This document shows, one piece after another, positions 1 to 5,481 of a stretch of DNA of 5,481 nt. Under the pieces are notes generated by a model. That model saw only the letters and a list, made by a program, of their open reading frames with translations. It was not told where the DNA came from and searched no databases. Every line of letters starts with the position of its first letter. Position 1 is the stretch's first letter. This DNA is from an uncultured Flavobacteriaceae bacterium (GTDB taxonomy: Bacteria; Bacteroidota; Bacteroidia; Flavobacteriales; Flavobacteriaceae), in NCBI GenBank assembly GCA_947311815.1, contig CAMZMA010000124.1, positions 1-5,481 of the forward strand, read 5' to 3'. The position numbers and the translations under genes are program-made.

Positions 1-1505
1 AAATGGCGCTAGAGTTTAGAATGAAATTTAAGCGCGATGTTTTCATCGATTTACTAGGGTATAGAAAATACGGACATAATGAAGGTGATGAACCTCGTTT
101 TACCCAACCAAATTTATACAAAGCGATAGGAAAACATAAAAATCCGAAAGATGTTTATGCAGCAAAACTAATTGCCGAAGGGAGTATTGATGCCAATTAT
201 ATAAAAAATATCACAGATACTTTTAAACAAATGCTTGCTAAAGAGCATGAAAAATCTAAAGAAGATACTACATCGAAAGTGAAAGAATTTATGCAATCTA
301 CTTGGAAAGGTTTTGTAAAAACCCAATTAAAAGGGATGCTTTTACCAACAAATACCTCCTTTTCTTTAGATGGATTAAAAAATATCGCCAAAATAATATC
401 CACCGCTCCAGAAAATGTAAAATTTGTTAGAAAAGCAGAACGAATTTTGAAAGGAAGAGCAAAAATGGTGTTCGAAGAAAATAAATTAGATTGGGGTTTA
501 GCAGAAACGTTAGCCTACGGAACACTTTTAGAAGAAGGATTTGATGTGCGTATTTCTGGTGAAGATGTTGAAAGAGGTACTTTTTCTCATAGACATGCTA
601 TTTTACGAGACGAAGTATCTGAAGAACGTATTAATTTACTAAATACCAATCCGAAGAACAAAGGAGAAATGACGATTTACAACTCGTTATTATCAGAATA
701 TGGTGTTTTAGGATTTGATTACGGATACGCCATGGCAAACCCAAATACCTTAACTATTTGGGAAGCTCAATTTGGAGATTTTGCCAACGGAGCACAAATT
801 ATTTTCGACCAATATATGGCTGCTGCAGAAGACAAATGGAAAATGCAAAACGGATTGGTAGTCTTGCTTCCTCACGGATATGAAGGTCAAGGATCAGAAC
901 ACTCTTCGGGTAGAATAGAACGATTTTTACAATTATGCGGCAAAGATAATATGACCGTTGCAAACTGTACAACACCTGCAAATATGTATCATATTTTGCG
1001 CCGACAAATGAAACGAAACTTTAGAAAACCTTTGGTTGTTTTTACACCAAAAAGCTTGTTGCGTCACCCGAAAGCAATCAGTAAAATAGAAGAGTTGTCT
1101 TCTGGTAGTTTTCAAGAAGTGATTGATGATTTTATCGATAAGAAAAAAGCGACCAAAATGGTGTTTTGTACTGGTAAATTTTATTATGATTTATTAGCAG
1201 AACGTGAAAAATTGAATAGAAATGACGTTGCTCTTATTAGATTAGAACAATTATTTCCGTTACATTTAGAAAAAATACAAAAAATTATTGATATTTATCC
1301 GAATATAAAAAAGTACGTTTGGGCACAAGAAGAACCAAGAAATATGGGTTCTTGGAGTTATCTTTTAGATCGATTTAATTTGGTAAAATTAGAAGTTGCT
1401 TCTAGAGACTTTTACTCAGTTCCTGCTGCAGGATCTAGTACTCGATTTAAAAAACGTCATCAAGCAGTAATAGACAAAGTGTTTGGGAATACTTTAGATC
1501 AATAA
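1..1505 (+). CDS. sucA: 2-oxoglutarate dehydrogenase E1 component, C-terminal part (5' end outside window)
   Basis: This is the thiamine-diphosphate-dependent E1 subunit, which decarboxylates 2-oxoglutarate and passes the succinyl group to the lipoyl arm of E2 (SucB); it is cytoplasmic. The reading frame is open from the left edge, and the ATG at position 3 is an internal Met, because the first visible residues already lie in the conserved block FKRDVFIDLLGYRKYGHNE. About 500 residues are visible; the family is usually a little over 900, so roughly the first 400 are missing. Visible landmarks, numbered from the ATG at 3, are GHNEGDEP at 24-31, the transketolase-like pyrimidine-binding domain from about 161 with SGEDVERGTFSHRH at 185-198 (its Glu is the likely cofactor activator), HGYEGQGSEHSSGR at 291-304, and the C-terminal lobe with AQEEPRNMGSW at 441-451. 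The protein ends FGNTLDQ. The M23 peptidase gene starts 3 bp after the stop, with no separate promoter visible. Identity is very secure. Confidence 0.96.
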   Translation, partial: MALEFRMKFKRDVFIDLLGYRKYGHNEGDEPRFTQPNLYKAIGKHKNPKDVYAAKLIAEGSIDANYIKNITDTFKQMLAKEHEKSKEDTTSKVKEFMQSTWKGFVKTQLKGMLLPTNTSFSLDGLKNIAKIISTAPENVKFVRKAERILKGRAKMVFEENKLDWGLAETLAYGTLLEEGFDVRISGEDVERGTFSHRHAILRDEVSEERINLLNTNPKNKGEMTIYNSLLSEYGVLGFDYGYAMANPNTLTIWEAQFGDFANGAQIIFDQYMAAAEDKWKMQNGLVVLLPHGYEGQGSEHSSGRIERFLQLCGKDNMTVANCTTPANMYHILRRQMKRNFRKPLVVFTPKSLLRHPKAISKIEELSSGSFQEVIDDFIDKKKATKMVFCTGKFYYDLLAEREKLNRNDVALIRLEQLFPLHLEKIQKIIDIYPNIKKYVWAQEEPRNMGSWSYLLDRFNLVKLEVASRDFYSVPAAGSSTRFKKRHQAVIDKVFGNTLDQ

Positions 1506-1508
1506 AAC

Positions 1509-2453
1509 ATGAAAAAAATACTTTTCATATTTCTAATATTTTTTGCTTCTTCTTTAAATGCACAAGAAAAAAGCAATTATAAAAAAGTAGCCGAAAAATT
1601 TCAATCATTTTATAATTCAGGAGATTATGAGAGTATTTTTAATCTGTTTGACCAAAACATGAAAAAAGCAATGCCTTTAGAAAAAGCGAACACTTTTTTT
1701 TCTCAAAATATGAAAGCTGATTTGGGGCTTATAAAAAAAATGGAGTTTTATAAATACAAACAAACAGCTCATATTTATAAAACTACTTTTGATAATGCTG
1801 TTTTTGATGTGTTAATTTCTTTAGATGCTAAGAATGCTATAAACGAATTGTATGTATCGCCTCATGCTTTTGATAATCTTCCGAAATTAGAGCGAAATAT
1901 CACAAAAATGATTTTACCTTTTCAAGAAGAATGGACTGTTTTTTGGGGAGGTACTACCGTAGAAGACAATTATCATGTGGCGTATAAAAATCAAAAAGGA
2001 GCTTATGATTTAGGAATAGAAAAAAACGGTAAATCGTACAAAGGAAATCCTAAAAAAAACAGCAACTATTTTGTCTTTGGTAAAAAGGTAATTGCTATTT
2101 GTGATGCATCAGTTGTGAAAGTTATTTTTGGTGTTAAAGACAATGTTCCTGGAAAATTAAACCCAAATCAATTAACAGGAAATACGGTAATTTTGAAAAC
2201 AAAAGCCAACGAATATATTTTATACGCTCATTTAAAAGAACATTCAATTACCGTAAAAGAAGGACAGCAAATAAAACAAGGAGACGTATTAGGTTTGTGT
2301 GGTAACTCTGGTAATTCTTCTGAACCGCATTTGCATTTAAGCCTTCAAAATGTAAAAAACATGAATATTGCAACAGGGGCAAAATTATATTTTAGTAACA
2401 TAAAAGTAAATGGAATTGTAAAAAAAAGAGTACATTCCTATAAAAAACGATAA
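1509..2453 (+). CDS. Secreted M23-family zinc metallopeptidase with DUF3887-like N-terminal region
   Basis: A 314-residue exported protein. Residues 1-18 form a signal peptide (MKK, hydrophobic ILFIFLIFFA, then SSLNA followed by QE), with likely signal peptidase I cleavage after Ala18. Residues about 22-120 resemble the DUF3887-type alpha/beta domain often placed before M23 peptidases. Residues about 140-280 form a LytM/lysostaphin-like M23 fold with all expected ligands: His156 and Asp167 (NYHV...AYD), His241 (YAHL), and His274-x-His276 (EPHLH). It should therefore be catalytically competent, most likely cutting peptidoglycan cross-bridges or stem peptides in the periplasm; the substrate is inferred from the family. 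The ATG lies 3 bp after the sucA stop and has no Shine-Dalgarno sequence, so translation may be coupled to sucA. An envelope enzyme between two TCA-cycle subunit genes is unexpected. The gene looks visibly AT-richer than sucA or sucB (not counted), with several runs of eight A or T. Confidence 0.9.
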   Translation: MKKILFIFLIFFASSLNAQEKSNYKKVAEKFQSFYNSGDYESIFNLFDQNMKKAMPLEKANTFFSQNMKADLGLIKKMEFYKYKQTAHIYKTTFDNAVFDVLISLDAKNAINELYVSPHAFDNLPKLERNITKMILPFQEEWTVFWGGTTVEDNYHVAYKNQKGAYDLGIEKNGKSYKGNPKKNSNYFVFGKKVIAICDASVVKVIFGVKDNVPGKLNPNQLTGNTVILKTKANEYILYAHLKEHSITVKEGQQIKQGDVLGLCGNSGNSSEPHLHLSLQNVKNMNIATGAKLYFSNIKVNGIVKKRVHSYKKR

Positions 2454-2463
2454 AATTCAAAAC

Positions 2464-2487
2464 ATAAAATTACAGTAAGGTGATTTA
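2464..2487 (+). pseudogene. Remnant copy of the sucB start region
   Basis: Bases 2464-2486 match 3042-3064, the 16 bases before sucB plus its first codons, at 21 of 23 positions; the differences are at 2475 and 2480. The base matching the A of the sucB ATG is G, giving GTG ATT. One T is missing from the run that follows, so the reading is GTG ATT TAA and closes after two codons. Similarity continues weakly to about 2491 and then stops. It is best read as a broken leftover of a second sucB 5' end. The match is too long and too well placed, just before a remnant of the sucA end, to dismiss as AT-rich chance, although it is short. Confidence 0.7.
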
Positions 2488-2530
2488 AAAACATCTTCAA
2501 ACAATTATGAATAAAGTGTTTGGTCATTAA
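2482..2530 (+). pseudogene. Remnant copy of the sucA 3' end
   Basis: Bases 2482-2527 align with 1444-1490 inside the last codons of sucA: 36 identical bases in 47 columns, with 10 mismatches and one single-base gap in an A run. From 2489 the match is codon-for-codon: KHLQTIMNKVFGH followed by TAA, against KRHQAVIDKVFGN in sucA. The bases AAAGTGTTTGG are identical in both. The remnant ends in its own stop (2528-2530), 2 bp before the ORF6N start, much as the real sucA stop lies 3 bp before the M23 gene. Its first bases, GATTT, are shared with the preceding sucB-start remnant, so the two join at a 5-bp microhomology. Mismatches fall 4, 2 and 4 on codon positions 1, 2 and 3, so there is no strong sign of continuing selection. 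Confidence 0.72.
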
Positions 2531-2532
2531 AA

Positions 2533-3045
2533 ATGGAAGCAACCGTAATTCAGCATAAAATATATACTCTTAGAAATCAAAAGGTAATGTTAGATTTTGA
2601 TTTAGCTACTTTATACCAAGTAGAGACAAGAGTGCTAAAACAAGCTGTACGTAGAAATTTAAAAAGATTTCCTACAGATTTTATGTTTGAAATTACACGA
2701 GAAGAGTATAATTCTTTAAGATCACAAATTGTGACCTTAAACGAAAAAAGCAGAGGAAAACACAGTAAATATCTTCCTTTTGCCTTTACAGAACAAGGAG
2801 TTTCAATGCTTTCTAGTGTTTTAAGAAGTGATATTGCAATAGATGTAAACATTTCTATAATTAGAGCATTTGTTCAATTAAGAAAATTAGCTCTAATTCA
2901 TTCAGATATTGATAAAAAAATGTCAGAATTAGAAAAAAAATATGATACACAGTTTAAAAGTGTTTATGAAGCTTTAAACTATTTATTAGAAAAAGATAAA
3001 AAAGAATTAGAACAACAAAAACGTAAACAAATAGGTTACAAATAA
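2533..3045 (+). CDS. ORF6N-domain protein (phage-type KilA-N/ORF6N family)
   Basis: A 170-residue protein with a complete ORF6N domain at about 8-118. The hallmark segments are LRNQKVMLDFDLATLY (13-28), RRNLKRFPTDFMFEIT (40-55), SLRSQIVTL (61-69), YLPFAFTEQGVSMLSSVL (80-97) and IAIDVNISIIRAFVQLRK (101-118). A charged, probably coiled-coil tail (about 122-164) ends in KRKQIGYK, the basic ending usual for full-length bacterial members, so it is not truncated. ORF6N domains were first recognised in phage proteins and are thought to bind DNA or act as antirepressor-like regulators; the role of these stand-alone chromosomal copies is unknown. The start follows the sucA 3' remnant by 2 bp and the stop precedes sucB by 12 bp, so the gene sits in the sucA-sucB transcription unit with no promoter of its own that I can see. 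It may be a horizontally acquired passenger; family call firm, function open. Confidence 0.9.
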   Translation: MEATVIQHKIYTLRNQKVMLDFDLATLYQVETRVLKQAVRRNLKRFPTDFMFEITREEYNSLRSQIVTLNEKSRGKHSKYLPFAFTEQGVSMLSSVLRSDIAIDVNISIIRAFVQLRKLALIHSDIDKKMSELEKKYDTQFKSVYEALNYLLEKDKKELEQQKRKQIGYK

Positions 3046-3064
3046 AATTACAATAAGATGATTT
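3042..3064 (+). repeat. Intact partner of the duplicated sucB-start repeat
   Basis: This 23-bp stretch spans the ORF6N stop codon, the 12-bp spacer and the first codons of sucB. It recurs with two mismatches at 2464-2486, just after the M23 gene. Each non-catalytic-complex gene is therefore followed by a sucB 5' end, real here and broken there. The spacer AATTACAATAAG has no Shine-Dalgarno motif, normal for Bacteroidota. Confidence 0.7.
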
Positions 3065-4272
3065 TAGAAATGAAAGTTCCTTCACCAGGAGAGTCAATTA
3101 CAGAAGTAGAAATAGCAACGTGGTTAGTAGAAGATGGCGATTATGTTGAAAAAGACCAACCCATTGCCGAGGTAGATTCCGACAAAGCTACCTTAGAATT
3201 ACCTGCTGAAGAAAGCGGAATAATCACCTTAAAAGCCGAAGAAGGTGACGCAGTAGCTGTGGGAGCAGTAGTGTGTTTAATTGATATGGATGCTGAAAAA
3301 CCAGCGAACAGTGAACAGTCTTCAGTGAGTAGTAAACAGTCAGATTCAGTAGCTCAACAACCAGTGACCAAAACTCAACAATCAGCAACTACTTATGCAA
3401 CAGGTACAGCTTCTCCTGCGGCTAAAAAAGTATTGGCAGAAAAAGGCATCAATCCTTCCGAAATAAAAGGAACAGGAAAAGATGGTAGAGTTACCAAAGA
3501 AGATGCTGTAAAAGCTGTTCCAAGTATGGGAACACCAGCAGGTGGTTCTCGCTCAACATCTCGCAAAAAAATGTCGATGTTACGCAGAAAAGTAGCGCAA
3601 CGTTTGGTAGCTGTTAAAAATGAAACAGCCATGTTAACTACTTTTAACGAAGTTAATATGCAGCCTATTTTTGATTTACGTACACAATACAAAGAAGATT
3701 TTAAAGCAAAACACGGCGTTGGTTTAGGATTTATGAGTTTCTTTACCAAAGCAGTAGTTAGAGCCTTACAAATGTACCCAGATGTAAACTCAATGTTAGA
3801 TGGAGATTTTCAAATAAAAAACGATTTTCAAGATATTTCTATTGCTGTTTCTGGACCAAAAGGATTAATGGTTCCTGTAATTAGAAATGCAGAAAACCTA
3901 ACCTTTAGAGGTGTAGAAAGCGAAGTAAAACGTTTGGCATTACGTGCTCGTGATGGGCAAATTACTGTTGATGAAATGACAGGAGGGACTTTTACCATAA
4001 CGAATGGTGGTGTTTTTGGTTCAATGATGTCAACACCTATTGTGAATCCACCACAAAGCGGAATTTTAGGAATGCACAATATTGTAAACAGACCAATGGC
4101 GGTAAACGGACAAGTAGTAATACAGCCCATTATGTATGTGGCTCTTTCTTATGATCATAGAGTTATTGATGGTAGAGAGTCTGTTGGTTTCTTAGTGGCT
4201 GTAAAAGAAGCTTTAGAAAATCCTGTAGAATTATTAATGGATAATGATGTTACAAGAGCTTTGGAAATGTAA
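3058..4272 (+). CDS. sucB: Dihydrolipoyllysine-residue succinyltransferase, E2 of 2-oxoglutarate dehydrogenase
   Basis: This is the core subunit of the 2-oxoglutarate dehydrogenase complex; it transfers the succinyl group from its lipoyl arm to CoA. Domains in order are: a lipoyl domain at about 2-78, with the modified lysine expected at Lys43 in EVDSDKATLEL; a Ser/Gln/Thr-rich linker at about 79-115; a peripheral-subunit-binding domain at about 117-153 (SPAAKKVLAEKGINPSEIKG, then GKDGRVTKEDA); a second linker; and the acyltransferase domain at about 170-404. The catalytic motif SYDHRVIDG is at 364-372 with His367 and Asp371. At 404 residues it is close to the usual SucB length, and the C-terminus ALEM is complete. 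The single lipoyl domain, together with the upstream sucA, favours succinyl- over acetyltransferase. No E3 (lpd) gene lies nearby. The gene ends 19 bp before a strong palindromic terminator. Confidence 0.95.
   Translation: MILEMKVPSPGESITEVEIATWLVEDGDYVEKDQPIAEVDSDKATLELPAEESGIITLKAEEGDAVAVGAVVCLIDMDAEKPANSEQSSVSSKQSDSVAQQPVTKTQQSATTYATGTASPAAKKVLAEKGINPSEIKGTGKDGRVTKEDAVKAVPSMGTPAGGSRSTSRKKMSMLRRKVAQRLVAVKNETAMLTTFNEVNMQPIFDLRTQYKEDFKAKHGVGLGFMSFFTKAVVRALQMYPDVNSMLDGDFQIKNDFQDISIAVSGPKGLMVPVIRNAENLTFRGVESEVKRLALRARDGQITVDEMTGGTFTITNGGVFGSMMSTPIVNPPQSGILGMHNIVNRPMAVNGQVVIQPIMYVALSYDHRVIDGRESVGFLVAVKEALENPVELLMDNDVTRALEM
3302..3343 (+). repeat. Six-unit heptanucleotide tandem repeat inside the sucB linker
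   Basis: Units start at 3302, 3309, 3316, 3323, 3330 and 3337, and each fits the pattern (C/T)AG(C/T)NNN; for example unit 2 is CAGTGAA and unit 3 is CAGTCTT. Further CAGT tetramers at 3347 and 3362 lie out of register. Seven is not a multiple of three, so the repeat reads through all three frames and encodes non-repetitive, Ser/Gln-rich residues at about 82-96, in the disordered hinge between the lipoyl and subunit-binding domains. Gain or loss of one unit would shift the frame, so length change should be tolerated only in threes. Confidence 0.75.
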
Positions 4273-4291
4273 TTTTTCTTTGAATTTTAAT

Positions 4292-4327
4292 AATAAAAAA
4301 ACCTCGCAATTGCGAGGTTTTTTTATT
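4292..4327. terminator. Bidirectional intrinsic terminator between sucB and trpS
   Basis: A perfect 36-bp palindrome: stem CCTCGC / GCGAGG around an AATT centre, flanked by seven A on the left (4295-4301) and seven T on the right (4318-4324), with the symmetry extending three further base pairs on each side. Read on either strand, it gives a GC-rich hairpin followed by a U tract, as expected for a terminator shared by two converging genes. It lies 19 bp after the sucB stop, and its last base is the last base of the trpS stop codon. Confidence 0.93.
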
Positions 4328-5295
4328 TAATATCCTATTTTTTTGCGAACTCTTTGTAAAACGTCTTGAGCTATTTTTTTAGCTTTTTCTGCACCTACAG
4401 AAAGTGCTTCATCAATTTCATGTTTGTTATCCATATAATGATGATAACGAGTTCTAATCGTATCAAACTTATCAACAATAAGTTCGTACAAGGCTTGTTT
4501 TGCGTGTCCGTATCCGTAATTCCCTCCTAAATAATTGGCTCTCATTTCGGCTATTTGAGTATCAGAAGCTAGTAATTTATACAGAGCAAAAACGTGGTCT
4601 GTTTCAGGGTTTTTAGGTTCTTCAAGCGGTGTGCTATCTGTTTTAATACTCATTATTTGTTTGCGTAATTTTTTATCAGTAAGAAAAATATTGATATAAT
4701 TATTTCTCGATTTACTCATTTTTTCGCCATCTGTACCAGGAACTAATTTGGTGTGTTCTTGTACTTTTGCTTCAGGAATCACTAAAACATTACCAACAAC
4801 ATTGTTAAATCTGTTTGCAACATCTCGGGTCATTTCTAAATGTTGTAATTGATCTTTCCCAACAGGAACAATTTCTGCATCGTACAGTAAAATATCTGCT
4901 GCCATTAACATTGGGTAAGTAAATAAACCTGCATTTACATCTTCTAATCTGTCGGCTTTGTCTTTAAAACTATGTGCAAGCGTTAATCGTTGGTACGGAA
5001 AAAAGCAACTCAAATACCAAGACAATTCGGTAACTTGTGGGATGTCGCTTTGTCTGTAAAAAACAGTTTTATCAATATCTAAACCACACGCCAACCAAGT
5101 TGCAGCGGTACTATACGTGTTTTCTCGTAGTAATTCTCCGTCTTTGATTTGCGTTAATGAGTGCATATCGGCAATAAATAAAAAGGCATCATTTTTTGGG
5201 TTATTTGCCATTTCAATAGCGGGTAAAATGGCACCCAATAAATTGCCCAAATGCGGCGTTCCTGTACTTTGTACTCCTGTAAGTATTCTAGACAT
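4327..5295 (-). CDS. trpS: Tryptophanyl-tRNA synthetase
   Basis: A class Ic aminoacyl-tRNA synthetase that charges tRNA-Trp with tryptophan using ATP, in the cytoplasm. At 322 residues it matches the usual bacterial length of about 320-340. The N-terminus MSRILTGVQSTGTPHLGN carries the HIGH-type ATP-binding motif as HLGN (15-18). The tryptophan pocket segment YPMLMAADILLYDAEIVPVGKDQ is at 127-149, where Asp134 corresponds to the indole-contacting Asp of the Bacillus enzyme. The second signature, KMSKS, is intact at 192-196 after GTDGE. The C-terminal helical region ends RVRKKIGY. The start is well supported because the family begins just before the GVQ(S/P) strand, and a -7 promoter element lies about 22 bp upstream. 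The gene is monocistronic on this strand, convergent with sucB and divergent from the acyltransferase gene. Confidence 0.96.
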   Translation of the reverse strand: MSRILTGVQSTGTPHLGNLLGAILPAIEMANNPKNDAFLFIADMHSLTQIKDGELLRENTYSTAATWLACGLDIDKTVFYRQSDIPQVTELSWYLSCFFPYQRLTLAHSFKDKADRLEDVNAGLFTYPMLMAADILLYDAEIVPVGKDQLQHLEMTRDVANRFNNVVGNVLVIPEAKVQEHTKLVPGTDGEKMSKSRNNYINIFLTDKKLRKQIMSIKTDSTPLEEPKNPETDHVFALYKLLASDTQIAEMRANYLGGNYGYGHAKQALYELIVDKFDTIRTRYHHYMDNKHEIDEALSVGAEKAKKIAQDVLQRVRKKIGY

Positions 5296-5317
5296 TGCTG
5301 TAAAATTGTTTAGAAAG

Positions 5318-5325
5318 CAAAAGTA
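5318..5325 (-). promoter_or_regulatory. Bacteroidota -7 element for trpS
   Basis: On the minus strand this reads TACTTTTG, an exact match to the TAnnTTTG -7 consensus of the Bacteroidota primary sigma factor. It lies 22 bp before the trpS ATG, which would give a short 5' leader of about 12-18 nt. A good -33 TTTG is not seen; only a T-rich stretch occurs at about the right distance. Confidence 0.6.
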
Positions 5326-5360
5326 CAGTTTTCATTACTAAAAATAAAAATATAAATCAT

Positions 5361-5368
5361 TACATTTG
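5361..5368 (+). promoter_or_regulatory. Bacteroidota -7 element for the divergent acyltransferase gene
   Basis: TACATTTG is an exact match to the TAnnTTTG consensus and lies in the only intergenic space before the rightward gene. No clear -33 TTTG is found at the usual distance; the region upstream is A-rich. It ends only 6 bp before the ATG at 5375, so if used, the transcript would be nearly or fully leaderless. An 8-base match in AT-rich DNA can occur by chance. Confidence 0.45.
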
Positions 5369-5374
5369 ATGCGT

Positions 5375-5481
5375 ATGAAGTATTTAAAAATTCCTTTTGT
5401 TTTAATTTGGCGTTTATGGTTTTATGTGTTGATGACCGTTTCGGTATTAATCATCTCTCCTTTTTTATTGATATTAACGTC
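5375..5481 (+). CDS. Probable PlsC-like lysophospholipid acyltransferase, N-terminal part (3' end outside window)
   Basis: Only about 35 codons are visible. They encode MKYLKIPFVLIWRLWFYVLM followed by a second hydrophobic stretch ending SPFLLILTS. The WRLWFYVL segment in a hydrophobic N-terminus resembles the membrane anchor of flavobacterial 1-acyl-glycerol-3-phosphate acyltransferases of the PlsC family, which I recall next to trpS in related genomes; both points are recollection, not a search. The catalytic HxxxxD and the rest of the domain would lie beyond the window, so the function is tentative. Such enzymes act at the inner membrane in phospholipid or lipid assembly. An in-frame ATG at 5369 (ATG CGT ATG AAG) would add two residues; I prefer 5375 because 5369 directly abuts the putative -7 element and would not be transcribed from it. 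The gene is divergent from trpS with 79 bp between start codons. Confidence 0.6.
   Translation, partial: MKYLKIPFVLIWRLWFYVLMTVSVLIISPFLLILT

Noticed and set aside
3..5. ATG at the left edge as the true start of the first gene
   Set aside because: The residues right after it lie in the middle of the conserved SucA catalytic region, and the usual N-terminal 400 or so residues are absent, so the gene simply enters from outside the window.
197..1115. Minus-strand open frames within sucA (197-403, 799-981, 933-1115)
   Set aside because: They are antisense shadows of a well-conserved catalytic gene and show no recognisable domain.
1694..1740. Runs of T8 (1694-1701) and A8 (1733-1740) in the M23 gene as phase-variation tracts
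   Set aside because: Runs of this length are expected in DNA this AT-rich, similar A8 runs occur in the neighbouring genes, and the frame is intact; there is no further sign of slippage control.
2480..2488. GTG ATT TAA as a functional alternative sucB start
   Set aside because: It closes after two codons and is 578 bp from the real start, so it can only be a remnant.
2577..2852. 91-codon minus-strand open frame inside the ORF6N gene
   Set aside because: It is antisense to the conserved ORF6N domain, which fully explains the sequence.
1503..3060. Classical transposon or integron cassette between sucA and sucB
   Set aside because: No transposase, integrase, terminal inverted repeats or attC-like structure is visible; the only boundary signals are the short copies of sucA and sucB ends.
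3393..4130. Open frames of 100-118 codons on the minus strand inside sucB (3393-3749 and 3828-4130)
   Set aside because: They lie wholly antisense to the strongly conserved sucB frame, have no recognisable protein features and no promoter-like element; they follow from sucB codon use.
4292..4327. The palindrome as a protein-binding operator or mobile repeat
   Set aside because: A GC stem flanked by A7 and T7 between two converging stops is fully explained as a bidirectional terminator.
5117..5341. 74-codon plus-strand open frame overlapping the trpS start and its promoter
   Set aside because: It is antisense to the conserved HIGH-motif region of trpS, runs through the trpS promoter, and has no family resemblance.

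Overview
The window is an AT-rich, densely packed piece of a chromosome from the Bacteroidota, most likely the family Flavobacteriaceae. Four things point there: the protein sequences resemble flavobacterial homologues, gene starts lack Shine-Dalgarno sequences, two Bacteroidota-type -7 promoter elements (TAnnTTTG) are present, and there is an ORF6N-domain gene of a type common in these genomes. Genus cannot be fixed by eye.

Layout, left to right. (1) The C-terminal 500 residues of 2-oxoglutarate dehydrogenase E1 (sucA), entering from outside the window. (2) Three bases later, a secreted M23-family zinc metallopeptidase. (3) A 79-bp gap at 2454-2532 that is a fossil junction: a copy of the sucB start region (2464-2486) runs directly into a diverged copy of the sucA 3' end (2482-2530). 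(4) An intact ORF6N-domain gene. (5) sucB, the E2 succinyltransferase of the same complex, with a heptanucleotide tandem repeat encoding part of its flexible linker. (6) A perfect 36-bp palindrome acting as a shared terminator. (7) trpS (tryptophanyl-tRNA synthetase) on the minus strand. (8) A divergent intergenic region with a promoter-like element for each direction. (9) The first 35 codons of a probable PlsC-like acyltransferase, leaving the window.

sucA and sucB encode two subunits of the 2-oxoglutarate dehydrogenase complex of the TCA cycle, which converts 2-oxoglutarate to succinyl-CoA. All four plus-strand genes up to 4272 are tightly spaced and run into one terminator, so they are probably one transcript. 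The unusual feature is that the sucA-sucB pair is split by two unrelated genes, each lying just after a sucA 3' end (real or remnant) and just before a sucB 5' end (remnant or real). This order suggests that the sucA/sucB interval was duplicated, or recombined with a related locus, and now carries two different cargo genes. I saw no CRISPR array, tRNA, rRNA, insertion sequence or recognisable defence or toxin-antitoxin system.
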